DNA from: Gammaproteobacteria bacterium
GTDB lineage: Bacteria; Pseudomonadota; Gammaproteobacteria; Xanthomonadales; Marinicellaceae
NCBI GenBank assembly: GCA_030426705.1
Contig: JAUHXW010000158.1
Coordinates: forward strand, 1 to 6,863
Direction: 5' to 3'
DNA: 6,863 bases
Each line of letters opens with the position of its first letter. The stretch's first letter is position 1. Positions 1 to 6,779 of the stretch are shown here, piece by piece. A model generated the notes under the pieces. The model was not told the DNA's origin. It did no database searches and saw only the letters and a list, made by a program, of their open reading frames with translations. Position numbers and translations under genes: made by a program.

Positions 1-333
1 CACCACTTTTTCCTGTGATTTATCAGGAAACATGCGTTGCAAATTACTGCGATTATCCTCATCCATCACCACCAACCAGTCAAATTTATCATAATCCTCA
101 GCCACCACCTGCCTGGCACGCAAATGATCCATCACCAATCCCCGTTTTTTTCCAGCCCGTCTGGATCGGCGATCAGGCTTTGAACCGGCATGGTAGGAAA
201 GCGTACCTGCAGAATCAATCATAAATTCTTTGGACACATCTTTGTCTTTGACCAACTGTGTAAAAACGGCTTCTGCGGTTGGTGATCGACAAATATTGCC
301 CATACAGATAAATAAAACTTTTTTTATCGCCAT
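1..333 (-). CDS. Low-molecular-weight protein tyrosine phosphatase, N-terminal 111 residues (C-terminus outside window)
   Basis: The minus strand from 333 to the window edge translates without a stop into the start of a low-molecular-weight phosphotyrosine phosphatase. The catalytic loop C-X5-R is at residues 10-16 (CMGNICRSPTAE), preceded by the usual hydrophobic strand VLFI. The family's SAG motif (residues 41-43) and the HLRARQ helix (about 70-75) follow, then VVMDEDNRSNL, close to the usual MDxxN. The family is about 150-160 residues long, so roughly 45 are missing, including the DP segment with the general-acid aspartate. Such enzymes act in the cytoplasm. In bacteria some (the Wzb type) dephosphorylate tyrosine kinases of exopolysaccharide export, and others have unrelated or unknown substrates; no kinase gene is visible here to decide. 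The ATG at 333-331 is preceded by AGGAA at about 8 bp, a good ribosome binding site. It is divergent from the PPK2 gene. An arsenate reductase role is possible for this fold but not indicated. Confidence 0.93.
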   Translation of the reverse strand, partial: MAIKKVLFICMGNICRSPTAEAVFTQLVKDKDVSKEFMIDSAGTLSYHAGSKPDRRSRRAGKKRGLVMDHLRARQVVAEDYDKFDWLVVMDEDNRSNLQRMFPDKSQEKVV

Positions 334-390
334 GAATTTATTCCTGTTTTTGTTTATGATGTGGTGAACTGATTCACAAGGATTGCTATT
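334..390. promoter_or_regulatory. Divergent promoter region between the phosphatase and PPK2 genes
   Basis: These 57 bp must carry the start signals for both flanking genes unless transcription enters from elsewhere. On the plus strand TATGAT at 355-360 matches a sigma-70 -10 box at five of six positions and would place a start near 367; no convincing -35 box lies at the right distance. On the minus strand TTGTGA followed by CATAAA is only a weak match. An inverted repeat GTGAA-CTGA-TTCAC (364-377) lies between the plus-strand -10 candidate and the ribosome binding site AAGGA (378-382), which is 8 bp from the PPK2 ATG. The region is seen directly; the promoter assignment is inference. Confidence 0.4.
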
Positions 391-1242
391 ATGCCAAAGT
401 TCCATGCGTTTATACACCACAACAGTTCGGCTCGACCCTCACAACAACAAGTCACTCAGGCTATCAACACCAATGCCTTGAATTTGAAAAAAAGTGCCAA
501 GGCATTGGCCAAGCATCATGCCGCTTTGAAAGCTGAAGGTAAACAGGCTGTGCTGGTGATTTTTCAGGCGCTTGATGCGGCTGGTAAGGACAGCACCATC
601 CGCAATGTTTTCAAATACTGCGACCCAGCAGGCTTTAATGTGGCATCATTCAAAACGCCCAGTAAACTTGAAGTGGCTCATGATTTTATGTGGCGGTGCT
701 ACCAGGAATTTCCAGCCAAAGGTCATATGACAGTGTTTAATCGCAGTTACTACGAGGAAACATTGGTGGTTAAAGTCCATCCGGAATTTTTGAAAGCCCA
801 GGGTATCAGCCAAAAACCCAACAAAGCCTTTTGGCAACAAAGGTATGATTTTATCAACCAAACTGAAGCCCATCTGGTTGCATCAGGCACCCAAGTCATT
901 AAATTTTTCCTCGATGTCAGCCAGCAAGAACAACACCGCCGTTTTATCAGCCGTTATGCCACACCGGAAAAACAGTGGAAATTCAATACGGGAGATCTCA
1001 AGGAAAGCAAGTTGTGGGATAAATACCAAAAAGCCTTCAACACCATGCTCAAACAAACATCAACGGCGGTTGCCCCATGGTATGTCATCCCCGCTGATAA
1101 CAAAGATCAAATGCGTGCACTTTGTGCAGACATCATCAAAACACGGTTAAAGAAAATGAAGTGTCAGTATCCATCAATTCCTGACTTCAATGCAGAAGAT
1201 TTGAAATTAATTGACGAATTGGTAAACAAGCCTGCGCAATAA
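391..1242 (+). CDS. ppk2: PPK2-family polyphosphate:nucleotide phosphotransferase (class III-like)
   Basis: The 283-residue product is a cytoplasmic polyphosphate kinase 2, which moves phosphate between inorganic polyphosphate and nucleoside mono- or diphosphates. The Walker A loop is LDAAGKDS (61-68) and the Walker B-like motif is FNRSYYEE (116-123), followed by VVKVHPEF. The lid segment RYATPEKQWKF (188-198) leads into GDLKESKLWDKYQKAF, and APWYVIPAD (228-236) is the usual late signature. From memory this arrangement, a single domain with the FNRS..EE..VVxV and PEKxWKF strings, resembles class III enzymes such as that of Meiothermus ruber, which act on both AMP and ADP. Class and direction cannot be proven from sequence alone. 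The length is normal and the reading frame intact. The start is supported by AAGGA 8 bp upstream. It stands alone on the plus strand, divergent from the phosphatase and convergent with the operon that follows, so it is probably monocistronic. Confidence 0.93.
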   Translation: MPKFHAFIHHNSSARPSQQQVTQAINTNALNLKKSAKALAKHHAALKAEGKQAVLVIFQALDAAGKDSTIRNVFKYCDPAGFNVASFKTPSKLEVAHDFMWRCYQEFPAKGHMTVFNRSYYEETLVVKVHPEFLKAQGISQKPNKAFWQQRYDFINQTEAHLVASGTQVIKFFLDVSQQEQHRRFISRYATPEKQWKFNTGDLKESKLWDKYQKAFNTMLKQTSTAVAPWYVIPADNKDQMRALCADIIKTRLKKMKCQYPSIPDFNAEDLKLIDELVNKPAQ

Positions 1243-1247
1243 AAACC

Positions 1248-1568
1248 TTATCCATACTTCTTTAGATATACCAAAAGCCTGAGAAACCAAAAACACAAAA
1301 ACAAAACAACTGCAATGGTCCACATGAGTATCAGATGACCATTTACAAAAACAAACAAATAAATACCAATCAAAACCAAAGTCACAGGCAGCAATATTTC
1401 AATCAATAAAGACCACAAAAAATGAATATTTAATTCATAATCCTGTTCTTTTTTACAACGACCACATTTAATTTGAACAAAAATAAAAACAAAGGGCAAT
1501 AAAACCGACAATATCAACCATTTCTTAGCTATTGTCGGTTGCTTGCAATGTGTGCACTTGATATTCAT
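1248..1568 (-). CDS. Small membrane protein with N-terminal paired CxxC (zinc-ribbon-like), unknown function
   Basis: I do not recognise a named family. The 106-residue product begins MNIKCTHCKQ and has two CxxC pairs, C5/C8 and C35/C38, separated by 26 residues, the pattern of a small zinc ribbon. The stretch between them (about 17-33) is strongly hydrophobic (WLILSVLLPFVFIFVQ), so it may be either a first membrane segment or the hydrophobic linker seen in some small CxxC-plus-membrane proteins. Two clear membrane segments follow, about 48-74 and 78-100, and the protein ends in a basic tail (YLKKYG). It is the last gene of the minus-strand train, 22 bp after galU, and its stop is only 5 bp from the PPK2 stop. 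No good Shine-Dalgarno sequence precedes the ATG, and an in-frame TGA lies 21 bp upstream, so no longer start upstream is possible. The membrane composition and paired cysteines support a real gene; its function is unknown. Confidence 0.72.
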   Translation of the reverse strand: MNIKCTHCKQPTIAKKWLILSVLLPFVFIFVQIKCGRCKKEQDYELNIHFLWSLLIEILLPVTLVLIGIYLFVFVNGHLILMWTIAVVLFLCFWFLRLLVYLKKYG

Positions 1569-1590
1569 AAAGCAGTTAATTTGGTTTCAT

Positions 1591-2448
1591 TCACTTTATT
1601 GACTGTTTAATTTTTTTTGCTAAATCAGGATTTTCCATGGCCACATGTAAATTGGCCATAACAAAACCTTCCTGGCAACCGCAATCGAACCTTTGACCTG
1701 ACAGTTTTACAGCTTGCAATCCTTCATCCTGCAACGTTTGTTTCAAGGCATCCGTCAATTGTATTTCCCGGTTATGGTCCATGTCTGTGTGACGCAAACG
1801 CTGAAAAATTGAATGGGGTAACACGTAACGACCAATGACGCCAAAATCGGATGGCGCATTTTCAACACTGGGTTTTTCAACGATTTCACTGACTTGAGCC
1901 AAATCATCATGCCAGGCTTGCGCACCAATCACGCCGTAACTGCTGATGCGGTCAGCGGCTACTTGTTCGACACTGATGGTGGCTTTTTGTTGCTGATGCG
2001 CATGTTCAATCAAGCAACTGAGTGGATTACTATCTGCTTCGATGAAATCATCAGCCAACAAAACAGCAAACATCTCATCTTCCTCAATCAAACTTTCTGC
2101 TTGTAATACCGCATGACCCAATCCCAACGGTTGTCCTTGTGGAATAAACACACGTTGAATTTCTAAAGGCAGTGTATCCAATTTTTCAGCTAAATGATGT
2201 TTGCCTTGCTTTATAAACTGAGCCCTTAAATCAGGCATGGGGTCAAAATGATCGCTGATGGCATGCTTGGTGGCACTGGTGATGAAAATCAACGTAGTAA
2301 TACCCGCCTCTACGGCTTCTTCTACCGCATATTGAATCAACGGTTTATCAATAATCGGCAATAATTCCTTGGGAATGGATTTTGTAGCAGGCAAAAAGCG
2401 CGTGCCCATGCCTCCAACCGGAAAGACGGCTTTGGTTATTTTTTTCAT
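1591..2448 (-). CDS. galU: UTP--glucose-1-phosphate uridylyltransferase (UDP-glucose pyrophosphorylase)
   Basis: This cytoplasmic enzyme makes UDP-glucose from UTP and glucose 1-phosphate, feeding LPS core, exopolysaccharide and UDP-glucuronate or UDP-galactose synthesis. The 285-residue product has the normal family length. The nucleotide-binding signature is VGGMGTRFLPATKSIPKELL (11-30), followed by DKPLIQYAVEEA (34-45). The metal-binding aspartates lie in LADD (131-134), the conserved lysine is in VEKP (190-193), and GRYVL (206-210), EIQLTDAL (228-235) and FDCG (254-257) complete the active site. It is fourth after lapA in the minus-strand train. Its ATG overlaps the stop of the WbpM-like gene in the sequence ATGA (2448-2445), and no Shine-Dalgarno sequence is visible, so translation is probably coupled. 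Eight consecutive A residues occur near the 3' end (K278-I280). The distinction from the related dTDP-glucose enzyme RmlA is clear from motif and length. Confidence 0.95.
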   Translation of the reverse strand: MKKITKAVFPVGGMGTRFLPATKSIPKELLPIIDKPLIQYAVEEAVEAGITTLIFITSATKHAISDHFDPMPDLRAQFIKQGKHHLAEKLDTLPLEIQRVFIPQGQPLGLGHAVLQAESLIEEDEMFAVLLADDFIEADSNPLSCLIEHAHQQQKATISVEQVAADRISSYGVIGAQAWHDDLAQVSEIVEKPSVENAPSDFGVIGRYVLPHSIFQRLRHTDMDHNREIQLTDALKQTLQDEGLQAVKLSGQRFDCGCQEGFVMANLHVAMENPDLAKKIKQSIK

Positions 2449-4307
2449 GTGTTTTGTTTGATGTTATCGGGTAAGTCTTCGACCACTTTTAAATCGTTTT
2501 TTTTGAACTCTGGCACCAGTTTACTCAAAATTTTAAGCAAGTGATCCTGTTCAAATTTTTGTGCAACTTGTTGTCCGTCCAAAATACCTTTTGAGAGTTG
2601 CGCAGTTTGTTTTTTTCGATGTTTGACGGCACTGATTTTTTTCACACGGGTGGGTGTTAAGGTTTCTATATCGTAATGCAACTCTTCGTACAGCTTTTCT
2701 CCGGAACGTAAGCCCGTGATGCTGATACTAACCTCTTTTGATTTACCTGACAAGGCGATCATTCGCTCTGCAAGATTCATGATTTTAACTGGTTGGCCCA
2801 TATCAAGCACCAATACATCGTTGTCATCTGCTAAAACCAGACTTTGTAAAATCAATTGGCAAGCTTCTTCGATGGTCATGAAATACCTTTCGATTTTTTC
2901 ATGGGTTACTGTCACGGGACCACCTTCAGCAATTTGTTTTTCAAACAACGGTACCACTGAACCCGCTGACCCCAGCACATTACCGAATCGCACAGTCAGG
3001 TATTCGGTTTGGGTGGTTTCATTTTTATATTGGCAATACTTTTCGGCTAAACGTTTGGTGGCACCCATCACACTGTGTGGATTAACCGCTTTATCGGTAG
3101 AGATCAGCACCATTTTTTCAACAGCAAATTCAGCACAACAATCGGCAACATTTTTGGTGCCCATTACATTATTCAGAAAACCTTCGCAGGCATGCTCTTC
3201 CAACAGTGGTACATGTTTATAAGCGGCCGCATGAAACACCAAATCTGGTTTGGCTTGTTTGAACAAATGAAACAGATGAGCATGATTGGTCACATCACAT
3301 AGGTGAGAATTCACCACCAATTCAGTTTCATGTAGTTCCTTGTCAATGGCATATAAATTAAATTCAGAATGGTCAACAATAGTTAACCTGCTGACGCCAA
3401 ATCTGGCCAGTTGCCGACACAGTTCTGAACCAATAGACCCACCACCACCGGTCACCAGGACTGATTTGTTTTTGATGTACCCTGCTACTTCATTCCAATC
3501 CAGTTCGACTTTTTCACGACCCAACAAGTCTTCAACAGTCAATGGTTGCAGGTGGTTGAAATTAACCAGATTGTTATCATAGTCATCTGGATCTGGCGCC
3601 ACTCTGATTTTGCATTCGGTGTCAGCCAATTGATCAACCACATTTTTAATCAGTTCTGCACTGGGGTTTTGCTTAGCGATGATGACCATGTCAATGTTGC
3701 AATCTTCGACCAATTGTTGCAACTGATTGAGTCCTGATTTTATTTTGACACCACGCAATTGCGCTCCCTTATAAGCCGAGCTGTCGTCAATAATAAATAT
3801 CACATGGCAGGATTTGTTGCTGGCGGCATTGCGGATAAACAAGTCAGCAATGTTGCCAGCGCCAATGACAATGGCACGCGGCATGGACTGACTTTTTAAG
3901 TTGAAATACTTGTCCTTCCACATCCGGTAAGAAATTCTGGGCACCCCCCAAAGAATCACCAAAATAAAGGGATACATCAGTAAAACACTGCGAGGAATAC
4001 CTTCTAACCTATTGAAAAAGAAGAAAAAAAGAGTAATGGCCAAGGTCCCAACTGTTGCGGACTTCACCAGATTCAACAAATCAGGCATACTGGCGAAACG
4101 CCACAATCCACGGTACATATTGAACATGAAGCTGATAACGCCTTGAATCAAAATAACCGCCAAAATTTCAGTTGACCAAAAAACCAAATCTGGTGACTGT
4201 GGCCAAATACTGTAACGAATCAGAAAACCGAGCATCCACGCCAGCCACACCATGAATGAATCATGGCAAACAACAGCAATGCGTAAATGTAGGACTCGAT
4301 TTAACAT
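2445..4307 (-). CDS. wbpM: Membrane-bound UDP-N-acetylglucosamine 4,6-dehydratase, WbpM/PglF/CapD family
   Basis: The 620-residue protein has the full layout of the large nucleotide-sugar dehydratases. About four membrane segments occupy residues 12-31, 43-62, 84-98 and 107-121. A first Rossmann domain carries GAGNIA (149-154), and a catalytic extended short-chain dehydrogenase domain has TGGGGSIG (286-293) for NAD(P). The active-site strand is STDKAVNP (403-410) and the usual Tyr-x3-Lys is replaced by Met-x3-Lys in SVMGATK (412-418), as is normal for WbpM and PglF, where the Asp-Lys of STDK does the chemistry. RFGNVLGS (440-447) and TGLRSGEKLYEEL (531-543) are also typical. The product would be UDP-4-keto-6-deoxy-GlcNAc, a precursor of QuiNAc, FucNAc or bacillosamine-type sugars; the exact substrate is inferred from the family. 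The gene begins 10 bp after the WbpL-like stop with no visible Shine-Dalgarno sequence and overlaps galU by 4 bp. The symbol is used for family likeness. Confidence 0.93.
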   Translation of the reverse strand: MLNRVLHLRIAVVCHDSFMVWLAWMLGFLIRYSIWPQSPDLVFWSTEILAVILIQGVISFMFNMYRGLWRFASMPDLLNLVKSATVGTLAITLFFFFFNRLEGIPRSVLLMYPFILVILWGVPRISYRMWKDKYFNLKSQSMPRAIVIGAGNIADLFIRNAASNKSCHVIFIIDDSSAYKGAQLRGVKIKSGLNQLQQLVEDCNIDMVIIAKQNPSAELIKNVVDQLADTECKIRVAPDPDDYDNNLVNFNHLQPLTVEDLLGREKVELDWNEVAGYIKNKSVLVTGGGGSIGSELCRQLARFGVSRLTIVDHSEFNLYAIDKELHETELVVNSHLCDVTNHAHLFHLFKQAKPDLVFHAAAYKHVPLLEEHACEGFLNNVMGTKNVADCCAEFAVEKMVLISTDKAVNPHSVMGATKRLAEKYCQYKNETTQTEYLTVRFGNVLGSAGSVVPLFEKQIAEGGPVTVTHEKIERYFMTIEEACQLILQSLVLADDNDVLVLDMGQPVKIMNLAERMIALSGKSKEVSISITGLRSGEKLYEELHYDIETLTPTRVKKISAVKHRKKQTAQLSKGILDGQQVAQKFEQDHLLKILSKLVPEFKKNDLKVVEDLPDNIKQNT

Positions 4308-4317
4308 GTTGGGTATT

Positions 4318-5271
4318 TTAGCGCTGTAAACTGAAAGTTTTCATAAAAATAACCAGCAAAATGGCATATATCAGAAACAAGACACTTAACTGCACAACGA
4401 ATGTGAGATTTCCAATCACGATAGCCACAACACACAACAGTGAGGTGACAACCGCATAACAACCAGAGATTTTTACATGAGTCGCGCCATTTTTAATCAA
4501 CCGCTGATACAAATGCGAAGCATGTGCCTGAGTAATATTTTCTCTGCGGTACAAACGAACCAACAAAGTCAAAGTAGCGTCGGTGATAAAAACCGCATGA
4601 ATGATGGCCACTTGCCAATAGCTTAGCCATCCAGATTGGATTGACCATAACGCCAACACAACCAGCAAAAAAGCCATGGGCAAACTGCCCGAGTCCCCCA
4701 TAAATAATTTTTTCAATACCACATTAAAAATCAAATAAATCAGAATGATAACAACCCCAGAACTGATGATAAAATTCAATGCATCATGTTGATAAAAAAC
4801 CACTCCATAGAAACTCAGGGTTATCAAACCATGTAATCCAGCCATACCATTGGCACCGTCCATAAAATTGAACAAGTTAATCCACCATATGGCAGCAATC
4901 AGCAAAAATAATGACCAAAGATTTGTATCAAAACCATAATAAATCAAACAAACAGCAGCCAACAAAACTTGTATAAACAACCTGAGTTTGAACGACAAAT
5001 CAAATTTATCATCTGCAAAACCCAGTAAAGTCATTAACAACAACAAATAGGACGTTACAAAGTCAGGAAATACAAATATAACTGACAGACAAAGTGGCAG
5101 GAACATAAAAATACCAGCACCAGTTACCGCTTTGCCCTGGTGTAAACTGCGCTCATTGGATTCATCAGTTACCGCCAGTTTTGAACCATAGGCGTACCAA
5201 CTCAATAGCAAAGAAACCACCATTGCATTGACACCAACCAGCAGTAAGTGATTACTCAGACTCAAGCCCAT
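4318..5271 (-). CDS. wbpL: Polyprenyl-phosphate sugar-1-phosphate transferase, WbpL/WecA/MraY superfamily (glycosyltransferase family 4)
   Basis: This integral membrane enzyme transfers a (deoxy)HexNAc-1-phosphate from a UDP-sugar to undecaprenyl phosphate, the first committed step of O-antigen or related glycan synthesis. The 317-residue product is hydrophobic throughout, with about ten membrane segments. Superfamily motifs appear in order: DESNERSLHQGKAVTGAG (36-53), GFADDK (84-89) with the paired aspartates, NLFNFMDGANGMAG (132-145), FMGDSGS (190-196) and the histidine-rich last cytosolic loop AHASHLYQRL (249-258). The NFMDGANGMAG string and the length favour the WbpL-like branch over MraY. 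WecA cannot be excluded, and the donor (UDP-GlcNAc, UDP-QuiNAc or UDP-FucNAc) is not determined. The ATG at 5271 lies inside the end of lapB, giving a 20-bp overlap. A later start at Met16 would cut into the first membrane segment. The WbpM-like gene directly downstream makes a plausible donor precursor. Confidence 0.88.
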   Translation of the reverse strand: MGLSLSNHLLLVGVNAMVVSLLLSWYAYGSKLAVTDESNERSLHQGKAVTGAGIFMFLPLCLSVIFVFPDFVTSYLLLLMTLLGFADDKFDLSFKLRLFIQVLLAAVCLIYYGFDTNLWSLFLLIAAIWWINLFNFMDGANGMAGLHGLITLSFYGVVFYQHDALNFIISSGVVIILIYLIFNVVLKKLFMGDSGSLPMAFLLVVLALWSIQSGWLSYWQVAIIHAVFITDATLTLLVRLYRRENITQAHASHLYQRLIKNGATHVKISGCYAVVTSLLCVVAIVIGNLTFVVQLSVLFLIYAILLVIFMKTFSLQR

Positions 5272-6430
5272 AAATAGGTTTTACCACACCCCAATGCTTA
5301 CAACTTGGGCACTGCCAATGCAATGACTGTGCACCGAATCCACATTTTCTGCACCTCAGTTTCGGTTTGCCTTTTAATAATTTGGCAATCAATTCTCGCA
5401 AAACATCTATGTAGTCAAAATTTTTCAACTTGGCATCTTGCTGGTCACTTAATTCCAACAAAGCGTCCAACCCTTTAAACGATGCTCTTTTCTTCAACTG
5501 CTCACTCAAGAAATCAGCTGCCGCATCGACACCTTTAACTTTGGCATAATAGTCAGCCAGAGTCATCACTGGTGAAACACCCCGGTACTGATCCATCAAT
5601 TGCAGCAGCTTTTGCTCCAACTGCTCGCCTTGTTTTATAGCCAGATAACAAGCGGCCATGTCATCTATAAAAACGGGTATATACGATGGGTCTGCCTTTA
5701 TGGCCAAATCAAATTCATCAATGGCATTTTGGTGTTTTTTATTGGATTGGTTGATGCGCGCACAAATCAGATGGGCACGGATTGATTTTTTATCAACTCG
5801 TAAAGCCGAAGCCAGGTATTTTTCAGCTTCAACTTCGTCACCTTGTGCCAAAGACAATTCAGCCAATTCACAATAAAAATGTCCAATTGGTCGACTCATG
5901 TTGCGGTTGGTGGCACTTTGAAAACGGCTGGCTGATTTAATGGCCTGTAACCAATCCTGTTCTTGTTGGTAAATTTCCACCAATGACTGCAAAGCTTCAG
6001 GGGTATGCGCTTCAATTTCAACCAATTCTGAAAACAAAACTTCAGCGCGATCCAACAGCCCTGCACTCATGTAATCTTTGCCAATGGCCAATAAGGCTCT
6101 GGTTCGATATCGTTCAGGCAATTCCGCTTTGGCAATCAGCGCTTGATGAAGTTTTATGGCTCGATCAACTTCACCCTTACGCCGATACAAGTTCCCAAGT
6201 GCCAATTGTGGCTCAAAAGTTTCATGAGAGGTTTCCGCCAGTTGAATGAAAACATCAATGGCCTTATCAGACTCATCATTCAACAGGTAATTCAATCCTT
6301 TGAAATAACGATGATTGAGCTGTTCAAACTTGCGCTTGGTATTAGAGGACTTCAGAATCAAAGCCAGATAAAGTCCCATTAAGACACCGACCAGCAATGC
6401 CACTGATGTCCATAATATGGGGTTGTTCAT
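5252..6430 (-). CDS. lapB: Lipopolysaccharide assembly protein B (TPR protein, LapB/YciM)
   Basis: LapB is an inner-membrane protein that in E. coli guides FtsH to degrade LpxC and so balances lipid A against phospholipid. The 392-residue product matches the E. coli length (389). Residues 5-26 form the single membrane anchor, followed by the typical NHRYFKGLNYLLN (39-51). Tetratricopeptide-like helical repeats run from about 43 to 330, for example KAIDVFIQLAE and GEVDRAIKLHQALI. The C-terminal rubredoxin-like metal site has C360-x2-C363 and C374-x2-C377 in LRCRKCGFGAQ and WQCPSCKHWG, followed by VKPIYGLE, very close to the E. coli ending. No domain is missing. The ATG overlaps the lapA stop as ATGA (6430-6427), and its last 20 bp overlap the WbpL-like gene. 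This continuous coupling suggests that LPS control and glycan initiation are expressed together. Confidence 0.96.
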   Translation of the reverse strand: MNNPILWTSVALLVGVLMGLYLALILKSSNTKRKFEQLNHRYFKGLNYLLNDESDKAIDVFIQLAETSHETFEPQLALGNLYRRKGEVDRAIKLHQALIAKAELPERYRTRALLAIGKDYMSAGLLDRAEVLFSELVEIEAHTPEALQSLVEIYQQEQDWLQAIKSASRFQSATNRNMSRPIGHFYCELAELSLAQGDEVEAEKYLASALRVDKKSIRAHLICARINQSNKKHQNAIDEFDLAIKADPSYIPVFIDDMAACYLAIKQGEQLEQKLLQLMDQYRGVSPVMTLADYYAKVKGVDAAADFLSEQLKKRASFKGLDALLELSDQQDAKLKNFDYIDVLRELIAKLLKGKPKLRCRKCGFGAQSLHWQCPSCKHWGVVKPIYGLESE

Positions 6431-6765
6431 GGAAGTTTGGCCTGTTCTTGACTGTTTTCCTGAAGCACTTTTTGTTGCAAATCAGCCACTTCCTTTTCAT
6501 GTGATTGTTCCAATTGATGGTATTTTCGTTTCCAATGCATCTTTTCGCGGTGGGCAGGCCAAGTCCAGAAAAACCATCCCAACATCACACCCAGTAACAC
6601 ACCCAAACTTAAAAACAACAACAAGGTAAAACCCAAAGGCCAATTCAATTGATACCAATGTAAATCAAGAACAACCCGATCAGCATTTAAACTACTGACA
6701 GCAATGGCAATCACCAGCAGAACCAGAACAATGATAAGCGTAAATATTTTTTTAATCGAAGTCAT
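6427..6765 (-). CDS. lapA: Lipopolysaccharide assembly protein A (LapA/YciS, DUF1049)
   Basis: LapA is a small inner-membrane partner of LapB. The 112-residue product has two membrane segments, about residues 6-24 and 44-69, joined by a short loop with LNADRVVLDLHW (26-37), which resembles the family's N-x-x-x-V-x-L pattern before the second segment. A cytoplasmic charged helix, about 72-110 (HWKRKYHQLEQSHEKEVADL), probably forms a coiled coil. E. coli LapA has 102 residues, so the length is normal. The adjacent lapB, overlapping by 4 bp, makes the identification firm. An in-frame TAA lies 12 bp upstream of the ATG, so this is the first possible ATG start. No Shine-Dalgarno sequence precedes it, and a perfect TATAAT lies 8 bp upstream, so the mRNA may be leaderless. 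Confidence 0.92.
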   Translation of the reverse strand: MTSIKKIFTLIIVLVLLVIAIAVSSLNADRVVLDLHWYQLNWPLGFTLLLFLSLGVLLGVMLGWFFWTWPAHREKMHWKRKYHQLEQSHEKEVADLQQKVLQENSQEQAKLP

Positions 6766-6773
6766 GGTTGAAT

Positions 6774-6779
6774 ATTATA
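6774..6779 (-). promoter_or_regulatory. Candidate -10 box (TATAAT) of the lapA operon
   Basis: The minus strand reads TATAAT exactly here, within CTTATAATATTCAACC directly before the lapA ATG. Transcription starting about 7 bp downstream would begin near 6767, within a few bases of the ATG at 6765. The hexamer 17 bp upstream is TTCCTT, a poor -35 match, so the promoter would depend on the -10 element or an activator. The match is seen directly; use as a promoter is inferred. The area is AT-rich, so a chance match is possible. Confidence 0.45.

Noticed and set aside
15..224. Plus-strand open frame of 69 codons
   Set aside because: It lies antisense to the phosphatase, whose conserved motifs cover this region, and its proline-rich translation shows no recognisable domain.
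845..1150. Plus-strand open frame of 101 codons inside the PPK2 gene
   Set aside because: It is an out-of-frame shadow of the PPK2 lid and C-terminal region, whose own frame is conserved.
1225..1300. Possible bidirectional terminator between PPK2 and the small membrane protein
   Set aside because: The two stops are only 5 bp apart, and I found no stem of useful length followed by a T run on either strand.
2716..3222. Plus-strand open frame of 168 codons
   Set aside because: It is antisense to the catalytic domain of the WbpM-like gene, which has clear motifs throughout; the antisense product has no recognisable features.
5983..6249. Plus-strand open frames opposite lapB (also 5600-5876 and 6143-6382)
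   Set aside because: All are antisense to the intact TPR region of lapB, and their translations look random.
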